A stretch of 64,000 bases of DNA from positions 1 to 64,000 of the forward strand of contig DATLRV010000037.1 in the NCBI GenBank assembly GCA_035534455.1, written 5' to 3'. A program made the position numbers and the translations under genes. Positions 9,465 to 16,749 of this stretch are shown piece by piece (positions within the stretch are counted from its first letter, which is position 1; every line of letters starts with the position of its first letter). Below the pieces are notes generated by a model. That model saw nothing but the letters and a program-made list of their open reading frames with translations, was not told the origin of the DNA and did no database searches. The DNA is from JAJYVT01 sp035534455. GTDB lineage: Bacteria; Actinomycetota; Acidimicrobiia; Acidimicrobiales; RAAP-2.

Positions 9465-10145
9465 CTACCGCCGCGTCGCCACCGGCTCGGCTGCCGCAGC
9501 CTCCCGGTCCGCATCGGCGCCCCGCTGGCGCCCCTCCCGGGCCATGTTCCCGAACAGCCGCTGGAGGCGCCGGTCGGAGGTGAGCTCGGGGTGGAACGAC
9601 GCGGCGAGCACGTGGCCCTGACGGACGACGACCGGCGCCCTGCCTGGTCCGGTGCCCTCGGTCGCCAGCACCTCGACCTCCCCGGACACGCGGGTGACCA
9701 TGGGAGCCCGGATGAAGACCGCGGGCATCGGTGCTGCTCCCTCCCCGAGTGCGTCGCCCACGGGCTCGACCACGGCCTCGAAGGAGAACCGCTGGGGGCC
9801 GTAGCCGTTGCGCCGGACCGTGCAGTCGAGCGCGGAGAAAGAGCGCTGGTCGGGACGCCCGTCCTCCACCCTGGCCGAGAGAAGGATCAGGCCGGCGCAG
9901 GTGCCGAACGCCGGCATGCCGCCGGCGATCGCCGCGGCGACCGGATCGACGAGCCCCGAGGACTCCAGCAGCATCCACAGGGTCGTCGACTCCCCGCCAG
10001 GCAGGACCAGACCGTCGACGTCCTCGAGGTCGGCGGGCCGACGGACCCTGCGGGTGGCGACGCCCACGTCGCGGAAGGCGGCCTCGTGCTCCAGGACGTC
10101 ACCTTGGAGGGCGAGGACGCCGACGGTTGCCGCCGGCTCCTCCAT
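9465..10145 (-). CDS. pdxT: Pyridoxal 5'-phosphate synthase glutaminase subunit PdxT
   Basis: Class I glutamine amidotransferase that supplies ammonia to PdxS for PLP synthesis. The 226-residue protein has LPGGEST, the nucleophile Cys in GTCAGLILL (about residue 82), the RNGYGPQRFSFE region, and the His-x-Glu dyad in SFHPELTSD. The ATG start at 10145 lies 3 nt after the pdxS stop codon (10148-10150). A low-complexity tail of about 30 residues follows the conserved domain. Confidence 0.96.
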   Translation of the reverse strand: MEEPAATVGVLALQGDVLEHEAAFRDVGVATRRVRRPADLEDVDGLVLPGGESTTLWMLLESSGLVDPVAAAIAGGMPAFGTCAGLILLSARVEDGRPDQRSFSALDCTVRRNGYGPQRFSFEAVVEPVGDALGEGAAPMPAVFIRAPMVTRVSGEVEVLATEGTGPGRAPVVVRQGHVLAASFHPELTSDRRLQRLFGNMAREGRQRGADADREAAAAEPVATRR

Positions 10146-10147
10146 CG

Positions 10148-11044
10148 CTACCAGCCGCGGTCGGCCAGGTGCTCCACGAGCTTGGAGGCTTCCTCGCCGC
10201 GCATGGCCTCGCCCAGCCCCCGGCTGACCTTCGCCACGTGCTCGGCGTCCTCGAAGTGCGTGGTCGCCTCCACGATCGCCCGGGCCCGGCGAGCCGGGTC
10301 CTCGCTCTTGAAGATCCCCGACCCGACGAAGACCGCCTCCGCACCGAGCTGCATCACGAGCGAGGCGTCCGCGGGCGTCGCGATGCCGCCCGCGCAGAAC
10401 AGCGGCACCGGCAGCTTGCCCGTCTCCGCGAGCTCGCGCACGAGGCCCACGGGAGCACGCAGCTCCTTGGCCCATCCGTAGAGCTCCGCGCTGTCGGCCT
10501 GGGTGATCCTGCGGATGTCGCCGATGATGGAGCGGAGGTGACGCACCGCCTCGAGCACGTCACCAGTCCCCGCCTCGCCCTTGGAGCGGATCATCGCCGC
10601 GCCCTCCGAGATGCGGCGGAGCGCCTCGCCGAGGTTGGTCGCGCCGCAGACGAAGGGCACCGTGAAGCTCCACTTGTCGATGTGGTGCGCCTCGTCCGCG
10701 GGGCTGAGCACCTCGCTCTCGTCGATGTAGTCGACCCCGAGGGCCTGGAGGATCTGCGCCTCGGCGAAATGGCCGATGCGGGCTTTGGCCATGACCGGAA
10801 TGGTGACCTCCTGCTGGATCCCCTCGATGAGCGCGGGGTCGCTCATGCGGGCGACGCCGCCGTCACGGCGGATGTCCGCCGGTACCCGCTCGAGGGCCAT
10901 CACCGACACGGCACCGGCGTCCTCGGCGACCTTGGCCTGGTCGGCGTCGACCACGTCCATGATCACGCCGCCGCGCAGCATGTCCGCGAGGCCGCGCTTC
11001 ACGGTGAAGGTGCCCGTCTCGCGTCCGCCGTTGGCCGTCGTCAT
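10148..11044 (-). CDS. pdxS: Pyridoxal 5'-phosphate synthase lyase subunit PdxS
   Basis: Synthase subunit that builds PLP from ribose 5-phosphate, glyceraldehyde 3-phosphate and ammonia. The 298-residue TIM barrel shows GGVIMDVVDADQA, the Schiff-base Lys in PVMAKARIGH (residue 87), the second Lys in IRSKGEAGTG and the phosphate-binding GGIATPADA. Full length, immediately followed by pdxT. Very secure. Confidence 0.98.
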   Translation of the reverse strand: MTTANGGRETGTFTVKRGLADMLRGGVIMDVVDADQAKVAEDAGAVSVMALERVPADIRRDGGVARMSDPALIEGIQQEVTIPVMAKARIGHFAEAQILQALGVDYIDESEVLSPADEAHHIDKWSFTVPFVCGATNLGEALRRISEGAAMIRSKGEAGTGDVLEAVRHLRSIIGDIRRITQADSAELYGWAKELRAPVGLVRELAETGKLPVPLFCAGGIATPADASLVMQLGAEAVFVGSGIFKSEDPARRARAIVEATTHFEDAEHVAKVSRGLGEAMRGEEASKLVEHLADRGW

Positions 11045-11165
11045 GACCCCATCCTACCGGGCGCGCCGTAGAGGGCTCGCCACGACGCAGCCCCCGCTCC
11101 GCAGTCCCGGCGATCCCGCGGCGAGCGCGCGGGGTTGCGGCTCGGTGCGCGCCCGGCCCCGACCC

Positions 11166-12338
11166 CTACCACTCGGCCAGCGCGTCGATCCGGACCGCGG
11201 TCGCGTCGAGCTCGCCCGCGGCCTCGGCGGGTGCGCCGACCATCGGGTCGATCCAGATCCAGCGGGTCGCCGCCCAGCGGCGCCCGGCGAAGGACGACCC
11301 CGGACCGGCCGGACGAGCCCCCAACGAGATGAGGGCGTCGTGCAGGCCCGGCGGGTACCGCACGGCGAGCGCTGCGGCCTGGTCCGCGCCGAACTCCCTC
11401 CCGCGCCCGACCGCTGCGTGCACGAGGCCGTCCCGGCCGGTCGCCCAGGCGACGATCCCGGCGGTCGCGATCGCCACGGTCGACACGTCGGCATCGCGTC
11501 GCTTGAGGTGCACGAGCTCGTGCGCGACCACGCCTTCCATCTCGATGAGGCCGAGCCGGCTGAGAAGCCCGGAGGTCACCACGAGCACGGAGCGGCCACG
11601 GGCGGCGAGCGCGCAGGCGTTCGCGACCGGGTCGTCGACCAGCCGGAGCGCCGGCTGCGCCACACCGAGCGTCGCACAGAGGCCCTCGACCTGGTTGGCC
11701 AGGACAGGGAGCGACTGATCGGGCACCGGGCTTCCACCCACCATCCGCAACGCCACCGCCAGCGCACCTTCGCGGACGAAGGAGAGCACCGCTGCGAAGA
11801 CCACGACCGCGACGACCGCCCCCACGACGATCCCCACCGCGGCGCCGAGGACCACGCCGAGCACGACCGCCGGGACCGCAGCGGCGCTCAGACCGAGCGC
11901 GCGACGGCGCCGGGCGTTCGCCCGCCGGTGCTCCTCGTTCTGCGCGTCGGCGAGCTCGTGCGCGGCCAGGCGCGTCTCGGCGACCGAGGCAGCGGCGCTC
12001 CGGCCGCCGGGAGCAGGTGCGCCCCGCGCGGCCGTGGTACGGGTCCCTGCGGCGCGTGACGCCGGTGCGCGTGACGCCGGTGCGCGTGACGCCGCGGCGC
12101 GGGACCCCGTGGCGCGTGAGCCAGCAGGCCGGGGCCCGCCGCGGCCCCCGTCGGGCGCCTCTCGTCCCGGCGCGCCGGCGCGCGTCCCGGCGCTCGCGGA
12201 CGGCCGGCGAGCCGGCGCCGCCGCTCCACCGGGCGTCGCGCTGGCCCCCTGGGCCCCGCGTGCGGCACCCGAGCCGCCCCGGCGCCGCCTCCTGCGGCGA
12301 GCCGCGGCGCGCTCGCGTTCGTCTCCGACCTCGCTCAT
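11166..12338 (-). CDS. M48 family zinc metalloprotease with repetitive N-terminal region
   Basis: Membrane-anchored peptidase of 390 residues. The first ~150 residues are basic, Arg/Ala/Pro/Ser-rich and contain 5-residue repeats. Two hydrophobic segments follow (about residues 165-205), then the M48 zinc-binding motif HELVH in GVVAHELVHLKRRDAD, with a downstream Glu in REFGADQAA as likely third ligand. The family includes HtpX membrane quality-control proteases; the substrate here is unknown. The ATG start overlaps the stop of the mannosyltransferase gene by 4 nt, so it is the last gene of the pgsA-acyltransferase-pimA operon. M. tuberculosis has an unrelated membrane-protein gene at this place, as I recall. 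Confidence 0.88.
   Translation of the reverse strand: MSEVGDERERAAARRRRRRRGGSGAARGAQGASATPGGAAAPARRPSASAGTRAGAPGREAPDGGRGGPRPAGSRATGSRAAASRAPASRAPASRAAGTRTTAARGAPAPGGRSAAASVAETRLAAHELADAQNEEHRRANARRRRALGLSAAAVPAVVLGVVLGAAVGIVVGAVVAVVVFAAVLSFVREGALAVALRMVGGSPVPDQSLPVLANQVEGLCATLGVAQPALRLVDDPVANACALAARGRSVLVVTSGLLSRLGLIEMEGVVAHELVHLKRRDADVSTVAIATAGIVAWATGRDGLVHAAVGRGREFGADQAAALAVRYPPGLHDALISLGARPAGPGSSFAGRRWAATRWIWIDPMVGAPAEAAGELDATAVRIDALAEW
12052..12126 (+). repeat. 15-nt tandem repeat in the M48 protease N-terminus
   Basis: Two exact 15-nt units (GCGCGTGACGCCGGT) at 12052-12066 and 12067-12081 are followed by three progressively degenerate units to about 12126. The coding strand reads Ser-Arg-Ala-Pro-Ala-type repeats. 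The array is in frame and lies in the disordered cytoplasmic region before the membrane segments. Confidence 0.85.
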
Positions 12339-13504
12339 CGCTCGGCCACGTTACCGCCGACCGATCGCCCCCAGCGTCGACGGGCACGGGCGTACGCGTC
12401 GACGTAGCGGGCCGCCAGCCGGTCGGTGGACCAGCCCTCGGCGTGGGCGGACCCCGCGTCGAGCACCGAGGGGGTCGCCGGCTCGCCTAGCAGCCTGACG
12501 AGCGCGCCCTCGAGCGCCCGGGCGTCGCCGGGTGGCACGAGCGTGGCGTGCCCTCCGGACGCCTCGCGGTAGCCGGGGATGTCCGAGGCCACCACGCGGC
12601 AGCGCGCGGCCATCGCCTCGAGGAGCACCATGCCGAAGGATTCGCCGCCGAGGGACGGGGCGCAAAGGACCGCGGCCCCGGAGAGCCGGTCCGCCGCCTC
12701 CTCGTCGCTCACCACCCCCAGCCACCGCACGCGCTCGGACTCGGGGTACCGCAGCCGCAGCGCCTCGGTCTCGGGTCCCGAGCCGGCCACCCACAGCTCG
12801 GCATCGGTCCCGCGTGCCGAGAGGCCCGAGAACGCGTCGAGGAGGACCCCGAGGCCCTTGCGCCGCTCGTGCCGCCCGAGAAAGAACACCGCGGGCCGCG
12901 CCGAGGCGACGGGATGAGCACCGGCGAAGCGCGCCATGTCGACGCCGTTGAACAGCACCTCGACGTCCCCGCCGCACATGGCCGCGGCCGTGCGCCGGGC
13001 CACGTCGGACACCGCGGCCCGCACCTGGATGCGCCCGCACGCCAAACGGGCGAAGGGCGAGATGAACGGCGCCGCGCGGGGAACGCCCGAGCGGTGGAAC
13101 GTGCCGACGACGGGCCAGCGGCCCGCGAGGAGGAAGCCGTAGCCGAGCGCGGGGGCGAGCGGCTCGTGCAGGTGGACCACGTCGGCGCCCCACTCCCGCA
13201 CGGCATCCACCGCGCGTCGGGCGGCGAGCGGCGAGATCGAGACCGGCGCGACGGACCCGTTCGCGCTGAGCCCCACCGACCGCCCCGCGACATACGCGTG
13301 GCCGGTGACCCACCCGGCGCGGCGCGCATCCGGCGCGACCACCACCACGTCGTGGCCCGTGCGCCGCAGCGCGCGCGCGAGACCGAGCGCCTGACCCTGG
13401 ACCCCCCCCGGCCTCGACAGGTCGTAGGGGCAGACCATCGCGACGCGGAGCCCCGCCGCGCCGCCGGGGCCCGGCGCAGCGGCGGCCGCCCCCTCAGGCG
13501 TCAC
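12335..13504 (-). CDS. pimA: GT4 glycosyltransferase, likely phosphatidylinositol mannosyltransferase PimA
   Basis: 389-residue GT-B enzyme that probably transfers mannose from GDP-mannose to phosphatidylinositol at the inner face of the membrane. It has the N-terminal CPYDLSRPGGVQ loop, FNGVDMARF at the domain junction, FLGRHERRKG, and the GT4 signature GESFGMVLLEA with the EX7E pair. Context decides the substrate: it follows a CDP-alcohol phosphatidyltransferase and an acyltransferase exactly as in mycobacterial pgsA1-Rv2611c-pimA. The GTG start at 13504 overlaps the upstream stop by 11 nt. Confidence 0.88.
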   Translation of the reverse strand: MTPEGAAAAAPGPGGAAGLRVAMVCPYDLSRPGGVQGQALGLARALRRTGHDVVVVAPDARRAGWVTGHAYVAGRSVGLSANGSVAPVSISPLAARRAVDAVREWGADVVHLHEPLAPALGYGFLLAGRWPVVGTFHRSGVPRAAPFISPFARLACGRIQVRAAVSDVARRTAAAMCGGDVEVLFNGVDMARFAGAHPVASARPAVFFLGRHERRKGLGVLLDAFSGLSARGTDAELWVAGSGPETEALRLRYPESERVRWLGVVSDEEAADRLSGAAVLCAPSLGGESFGMVLLEAMAARCRVVASDIPGYREASGGHATLVPPGDARALEGALVRLLGEPATPSVLDAGSAHAEGWSTDRLAARYVDAYARARRRWGRSVGGNVAER

Positions 13505-14414
13505 GGTCGCTCGGCCAGTTGGGCTGGTAGAGGTGCCACTGTTCGGGTGCCCGTCGCACCATCCACTCGAAGCGGTGCGCGAGCTCCTGGGTGATCCGCG
13601 CGACGTCGACCCGCAGCGATCCCGTGCGGCTCGTGTCGATCGGTGCTGTCACGAACGCGAAGTGCTGTTTGCCCGGCCCGCTGTAGACGGCGGCGGGAAT
13701 GAGCACGGCGTCGGTGCGCAGCGCGAGCGTGGCGGGGCCGCCCGGCAGCGTCGTCTCCTCGCCGAAGAACTCGACCTTGACGCCGTTTCCCACGATGTCC
13801 CGGTCGCAGAGGAGCCCGACGAGCCCGCCACTGCGGAGCTCACGCAAGAGCGTGCGACCCCCGGACTCCTCGTCGAGGGGGACGATGCGCAGCCCCATGG
13901 CCTCGCGCTGTTCGAGGAACCACCGGAACAGCGCCGGTGGTTCGACCCGCTCGGCGACGCTCGTCATCGGGTGGCCGTCGAGCGCCAGGAACGCGCCGCC
14001 CCACTCCCAGCTCCCGATGTGGGGCAGTGCGAGCAGGACACCTCGCCCGGAAGCGAAGGCGTGCTCGACGTGCTCGTAGCCCCAGTCGAGGACGATGCGC
14101 CGCCGCACCACGGCGGGACTCGTCGTCGGCAGGCGCGCCCCCTCCACCCAGTAGCGGGCGTAGCTGCGGTAGGACCGCAGGGCCCACCTGCGCACGACGG
14201 CCGGGTCGGGGCCGACGGCGGGAGACGTGGAGGCGAGCACTCGTTCGACGTGCCGTTCGCGCACTGCGAGGTCGCCGTGTGGCCGCCGCGCGAGCACCCC
14301 CCCCACCACCGCGGCGACTGCCGTCGCCATCGGCTCGGGGAGGACGCCCAGTGCCGCCCCCGAGGCGCGGTAGGCGAAGAAGGTGGCGGCCGCGCGCAGG
14401 CGCTCAGGCGTCAC
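13494..14414 (-). CDS. LPLAT-family acyltransferase (PatA-like, PIM acylation)
   Basis: 306-residue membrane-associated acyltransferase of the lauroyl/myristoyl acyltransferase fold. The catalytic HX4E motif is visible in ALPHIGSWEWGG, followed by the CDRD and GGPATLALRT regions typical of the family. In mycobacteria the enzyme in this position acylates the mannose of phosphatidylinositol mannoside; same role inferred from synteny with pgsA and pimA. The GTG start at 14414 overlaps the pgsA stop by 11 nt, and the 13-nt junction sequence is identical to that at the next gene junction. Confidence 0.88.
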   Translation of the reverse strand: MTPERLRAAATFFAYRASGAALGVLPEPMATAVAAVVGGVLARRPHGDLAVRERHVERVLASTSPAVGPDPAVVRRWALRSYRSYARYWVEGARLPTTSPAVVRRRIVLDWGYEHVEHAFASGRGVLLALPHIGSWEWGGAFLALDGHPMTSVAERVEPPALFRWFLEQREAMGLRIVPLDEESGGRTLLRELRSGGLVGLLCDRDIVGNGVKVEFFGEETTLPGGPATLALRTDAVLIPAAVYSGPGKQHFAFVTAPIDTSRTGSLRVDVARITQELAHRFEWMVRRAPEQWHLYQPNWPSDRDA

Positions 14415-15312
14415 GAGTGCCGGAGCCGGCCCCCAGGCCGCCGCGGTGTCCCGAGCGGGACGAGCCGTGCCGGGTCCGGTCGGCGCGGGCGGCCCTCGCG
14501 GCCTCGGTCCGCTCGCGGCGCGCCCGCGCCCGCGCGGTCCGGCTCTCGAGCGCCTCCTGACGCCGCGCCCGCCAGCGCGCCGCGAGCTCGCCGGGCTGAC
14601 CCGGCGGGACCGTCCCGTCCCGTCGTGCCCGCCAGCGCGCCGGGCCGTCGGATTCGTTGCGCCACGGCGCCCTGGACGGTCGAGGACCCAGGCGCGCGAT
14701 CTCGGCCTCGCGAACAGGTCCGTCGGCCGCGCGCCACGCGCTCACGAACCGAGCGACGGCCGTGACCATGGTGAGCGCGAGAAGCACCCAGAGCACGGGG
14801 ACGAGGAGCCAGGGTTCGAGGAAGCCGGCGCCGAGGAGGATCATGCGCTCCGCACGCTCCATGAGACCGCCGAAGAGCCCGCCGTTGGTCGTCGGCAGGC
14901 GCAGCGCGTCCGCCTTGGCGCGGACGTACGAGACGAGCGACGCGGCGCCAAGGACCGCCAACGGGAGGAGCGCGAGCTCACCCTCGTGGACCGAGACCAG
15001 GTACCAGGCGACGCCCAGCATCAGCACCGCGTCCGCCAGCCGGTCCATCACCGAGTCGAACAGGGCCCCTCGCACCGACGCGGTGCCGGCGGCCTTGGCC
15101 ACCGGGCCGTCGAAGAGGTCGTGGAAGCCCGTGACGGCCAGGAGCGGGATGCCGATGAGCAGGTGCCCCGTCGCCACCACCACCGCCGTGGCCACCGCGA
15201 AGACGAGCCCGGAGGCCGTCAGGACGTCGGCGGTGATCCCCAGCCGGACGAGCCCGCGACCTACGGGTCCCGTGCACCGGTCGACCCCACGTCGCCATCG
15301 GCCGTCGAACAT
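14404..15312 (-). CDS. pgsA: CDP-alcohol phosphatidyltransferase, likely phosphatidylinositol (phosphate) synthase PgsA
   Basis: Integral membrane enzyme (302 residues from the ATG at 15312) that joins CDP-diacylglycerol to an alcohol, here probably inositol phosphate. The signature DX2DGX2AR-X8-GX3DX3D is present as DLFDGPVAK...GALFDSVMD, with Lys in place of the Arg. Five or six hydrophobic segments follow. A charged Arg/Ala-rich tail of about 85 residues is extra. The start is uncertain: the frame is open upstream to 15444 and an upstream GTG is possible. It heads the PIM lipid operon. Confidence 0.9.
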   Translation of the reverse strand: MFDGRWRRGVDRCTGPVGRGLVRLGITADVLTASGLVFAVATAVVVATGHLLIGIPLLAVTGFHDLFDGPVAKAAGTASVRGALFDSVMDRLADAVLMLGVAWYLVSVHEGELALLPLAVLGAASLVSYVRAKADALRLPTTNGGLFGGLMERAERMILLGAGFLEPWLLVPVLWVLLALTMVTAVARFVSAWRAADGPVREAEIARLGPRPSRAPWRNESDGPARWRARRDGTVPPGQPGELAARWRARRQEALESRTARARARRERTEAARAARADRTRHGSSRSGHRGGLGAGSGTRDA

Positions 15313-15437
15313 TTGTTGGAGTTTATCTCGGGACCCCCTGCGCGCTCGGCCCCTCGCGTCACCAGGCACGATCCAACGTGCCGGGCCGGCGCGCCACCCG
15401 GCGCCGTCGCCGATGGGCGGCGAGCCGTCGCTTTCGT

Positions 15438-15468
15438 TTGACAATCGTCAGGAACTCGCCCGTAGGGT
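15438..15468 (+). promoter_or_regulatory. Candidate promoter for the beta-propeller lipoprotein gene
   Basis: TTGACA at 15438-15443 and TAGGGT at 15463-15468 are separated by 19 nt, a slightly long spacer. They lie in the 222-bp divergent gap between pgsA and the plus-strand gene starting at 15535. Actinobacterial -10 boxes of the TAGGGT type are common. Confidence 0.4.
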
Positions 15469-15534
15469 GACGCCACGCGACTCCACCTCCCCCGGCACCG
15501 TCGGTGCGCGGCATCCCCCGTTGTCGGCCTGGCC

Positions 15535-16692
15535 GTGGTCGCGTGCGCCGCGCTCCTCTGCGCGTGCGGCGGCACGGCGGCCGCGTCGTCGGGGGGCGGC
15601 CACGGGCGGCTCGACGCGCACGACTCGACGGCCGCGCAGCGATCCCCGTTGCCCTTCCGCGCCCCCGACGGCTATCAGGCGACCGCGCACCTGAAGGCCG
15701 GGCCAAACCTCGCCCCGGGGTCCCAGCCCTCGGTGCTGCCGACCGACGTGCTGATCGCGGACCGCAACAACAACCGGCTCATCATCGTCAACCCCCAGGG
15801 CAATGTCGTCTGGCGCTTCCCGGCGCCCGGCGATCTCGCACCCGGGCAGACCTTCCGCACACCCGACGACGCCTTCTTCACCCCGAACGGGAAGGACATC
15901 GTCGTCACCCAGGAGGACAACTACGTCGTCTCGGAGATCTCGGTCGCGACCGGCCACATCGTCTGGCGCTACGGCCATCCGGGCACGCCCGGATCCTCCG
16001 CCAATTATCTCGACAACCCCGACGACGCCATGATGGCGCCGAACGGGGACATCGTCCTCGCCGACATCAAGAACTGCCGCCTCGTGGTCCTGCGTCCGCC
16101 GAGCCACACGCCGCTCGAGGTGATCGGCCAGACGACGAGCGCGTGCGACCACACACCGCCGGGACACTGGGGGAGCCCGAACGGCGCCTTCCCGCTGTCG
16201 AACGGCACATGGGTCGTGACCGAGATCAACGGCGACTGGGTCGACGGCTTCGACCTTCTGACCGGGAACGTCCTGTGGTCGACGAACCCGCCGGGCGTCG
16301 CCTACCCCTCGGACACCAACCAGGTCCACGGTGACCTCTTCCTCACGGCGGACTACTCGTTCCCCGGGCAGCTCGAGGAGTTCACCTCCTCGGGCCAGCT
16401 CGTCTGGCGCTACGCCCCGACCGGCGCGCAGACCCTCGACCAGCCGTCGCTCGCCCTGCCGCTCCCCAACGGCGACGTGATCCTGAACGACGACTGGAAC
16501 CACCGGGTGATGGTCGTCGACCCGAAGACCAACCGGGTCGTCTGGCAGTACGGCCACACCTCGATCCCGGGAGCCGGCGCGGGCTATCTCGACAAGCCCG
16601 ACGGCGTCGACCTCGCCCCGCCGTTCTCGCTCACCGTCTCGCACCGCCACGCCATGCATGCCCCGCAGACCAGCGCGCCCGGTGGTGGTTAA
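15535..16692 (+). CDS. Secreted beta-propeller protein (NHL/PQQ-like repeats), possible lipoprotein
   Basis: 385 residues. The hydrophobic N-terminus VVACAALLCACGG ends in a possible lipobox Cys. No start codon exists further upstream in frame before a stop at 15463, so GTG at 15535 is used although it leaves the signal peptide without a basic N-region. The rest is made of repeated beta-sheet blades, each with a DVLIADRNNNRL / GNVVWRF pattern (NGDIVLADIKN, NGDVILNDDWN, NRVVWQYGH). This is an extracellular repeat protein of the arylsulfotransferase/NHL/PQQ-like propeller group; ligand and function are not recognisable. It is transcribed opposite to the surrounding conserved cluster. Confidence 0.78.
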   Translation: MVACAALLCACGGTAAASSGGGHGRLDAHDSTAAQRSPLPFRAPDGYQATAHLKAGPNLAPGSQPSVLPTDVLIADRNNNRLIIVNPQGNVVWRFPAPGDLAPGQTFRTPDDAFFTPNGKDIVVTQEDNYVVSEISVATGHIVWRYGHPGTPGSSANYLDNPDDAMMAPNGDIVLADIKNCRLVVLRPPSHTPLEVIGQTTSACDHTPPGHWGSPNGAFPLSNGTWVVTEINGDWVDGFDLLTGNVLWSTNPPGVAYPSDTNQVHGDLFLTADYSFPGQLEEFTSSGQLVWRYAPTGAQTLDQPSLALPLPNGDVILNDDWNHRVMVVDPKTNRVVWQYGHTSIPGAGAGYLDKPDGVDLAPPFSLTVSHRHAMHAPQTSAPGGG

Positions 16693-16749
16693 CTGGCGAG
16701 CAGCACGCCGGTGGGGAGCTGCCGGCCAGCCCGGAAGGAGGTCGCCGTC

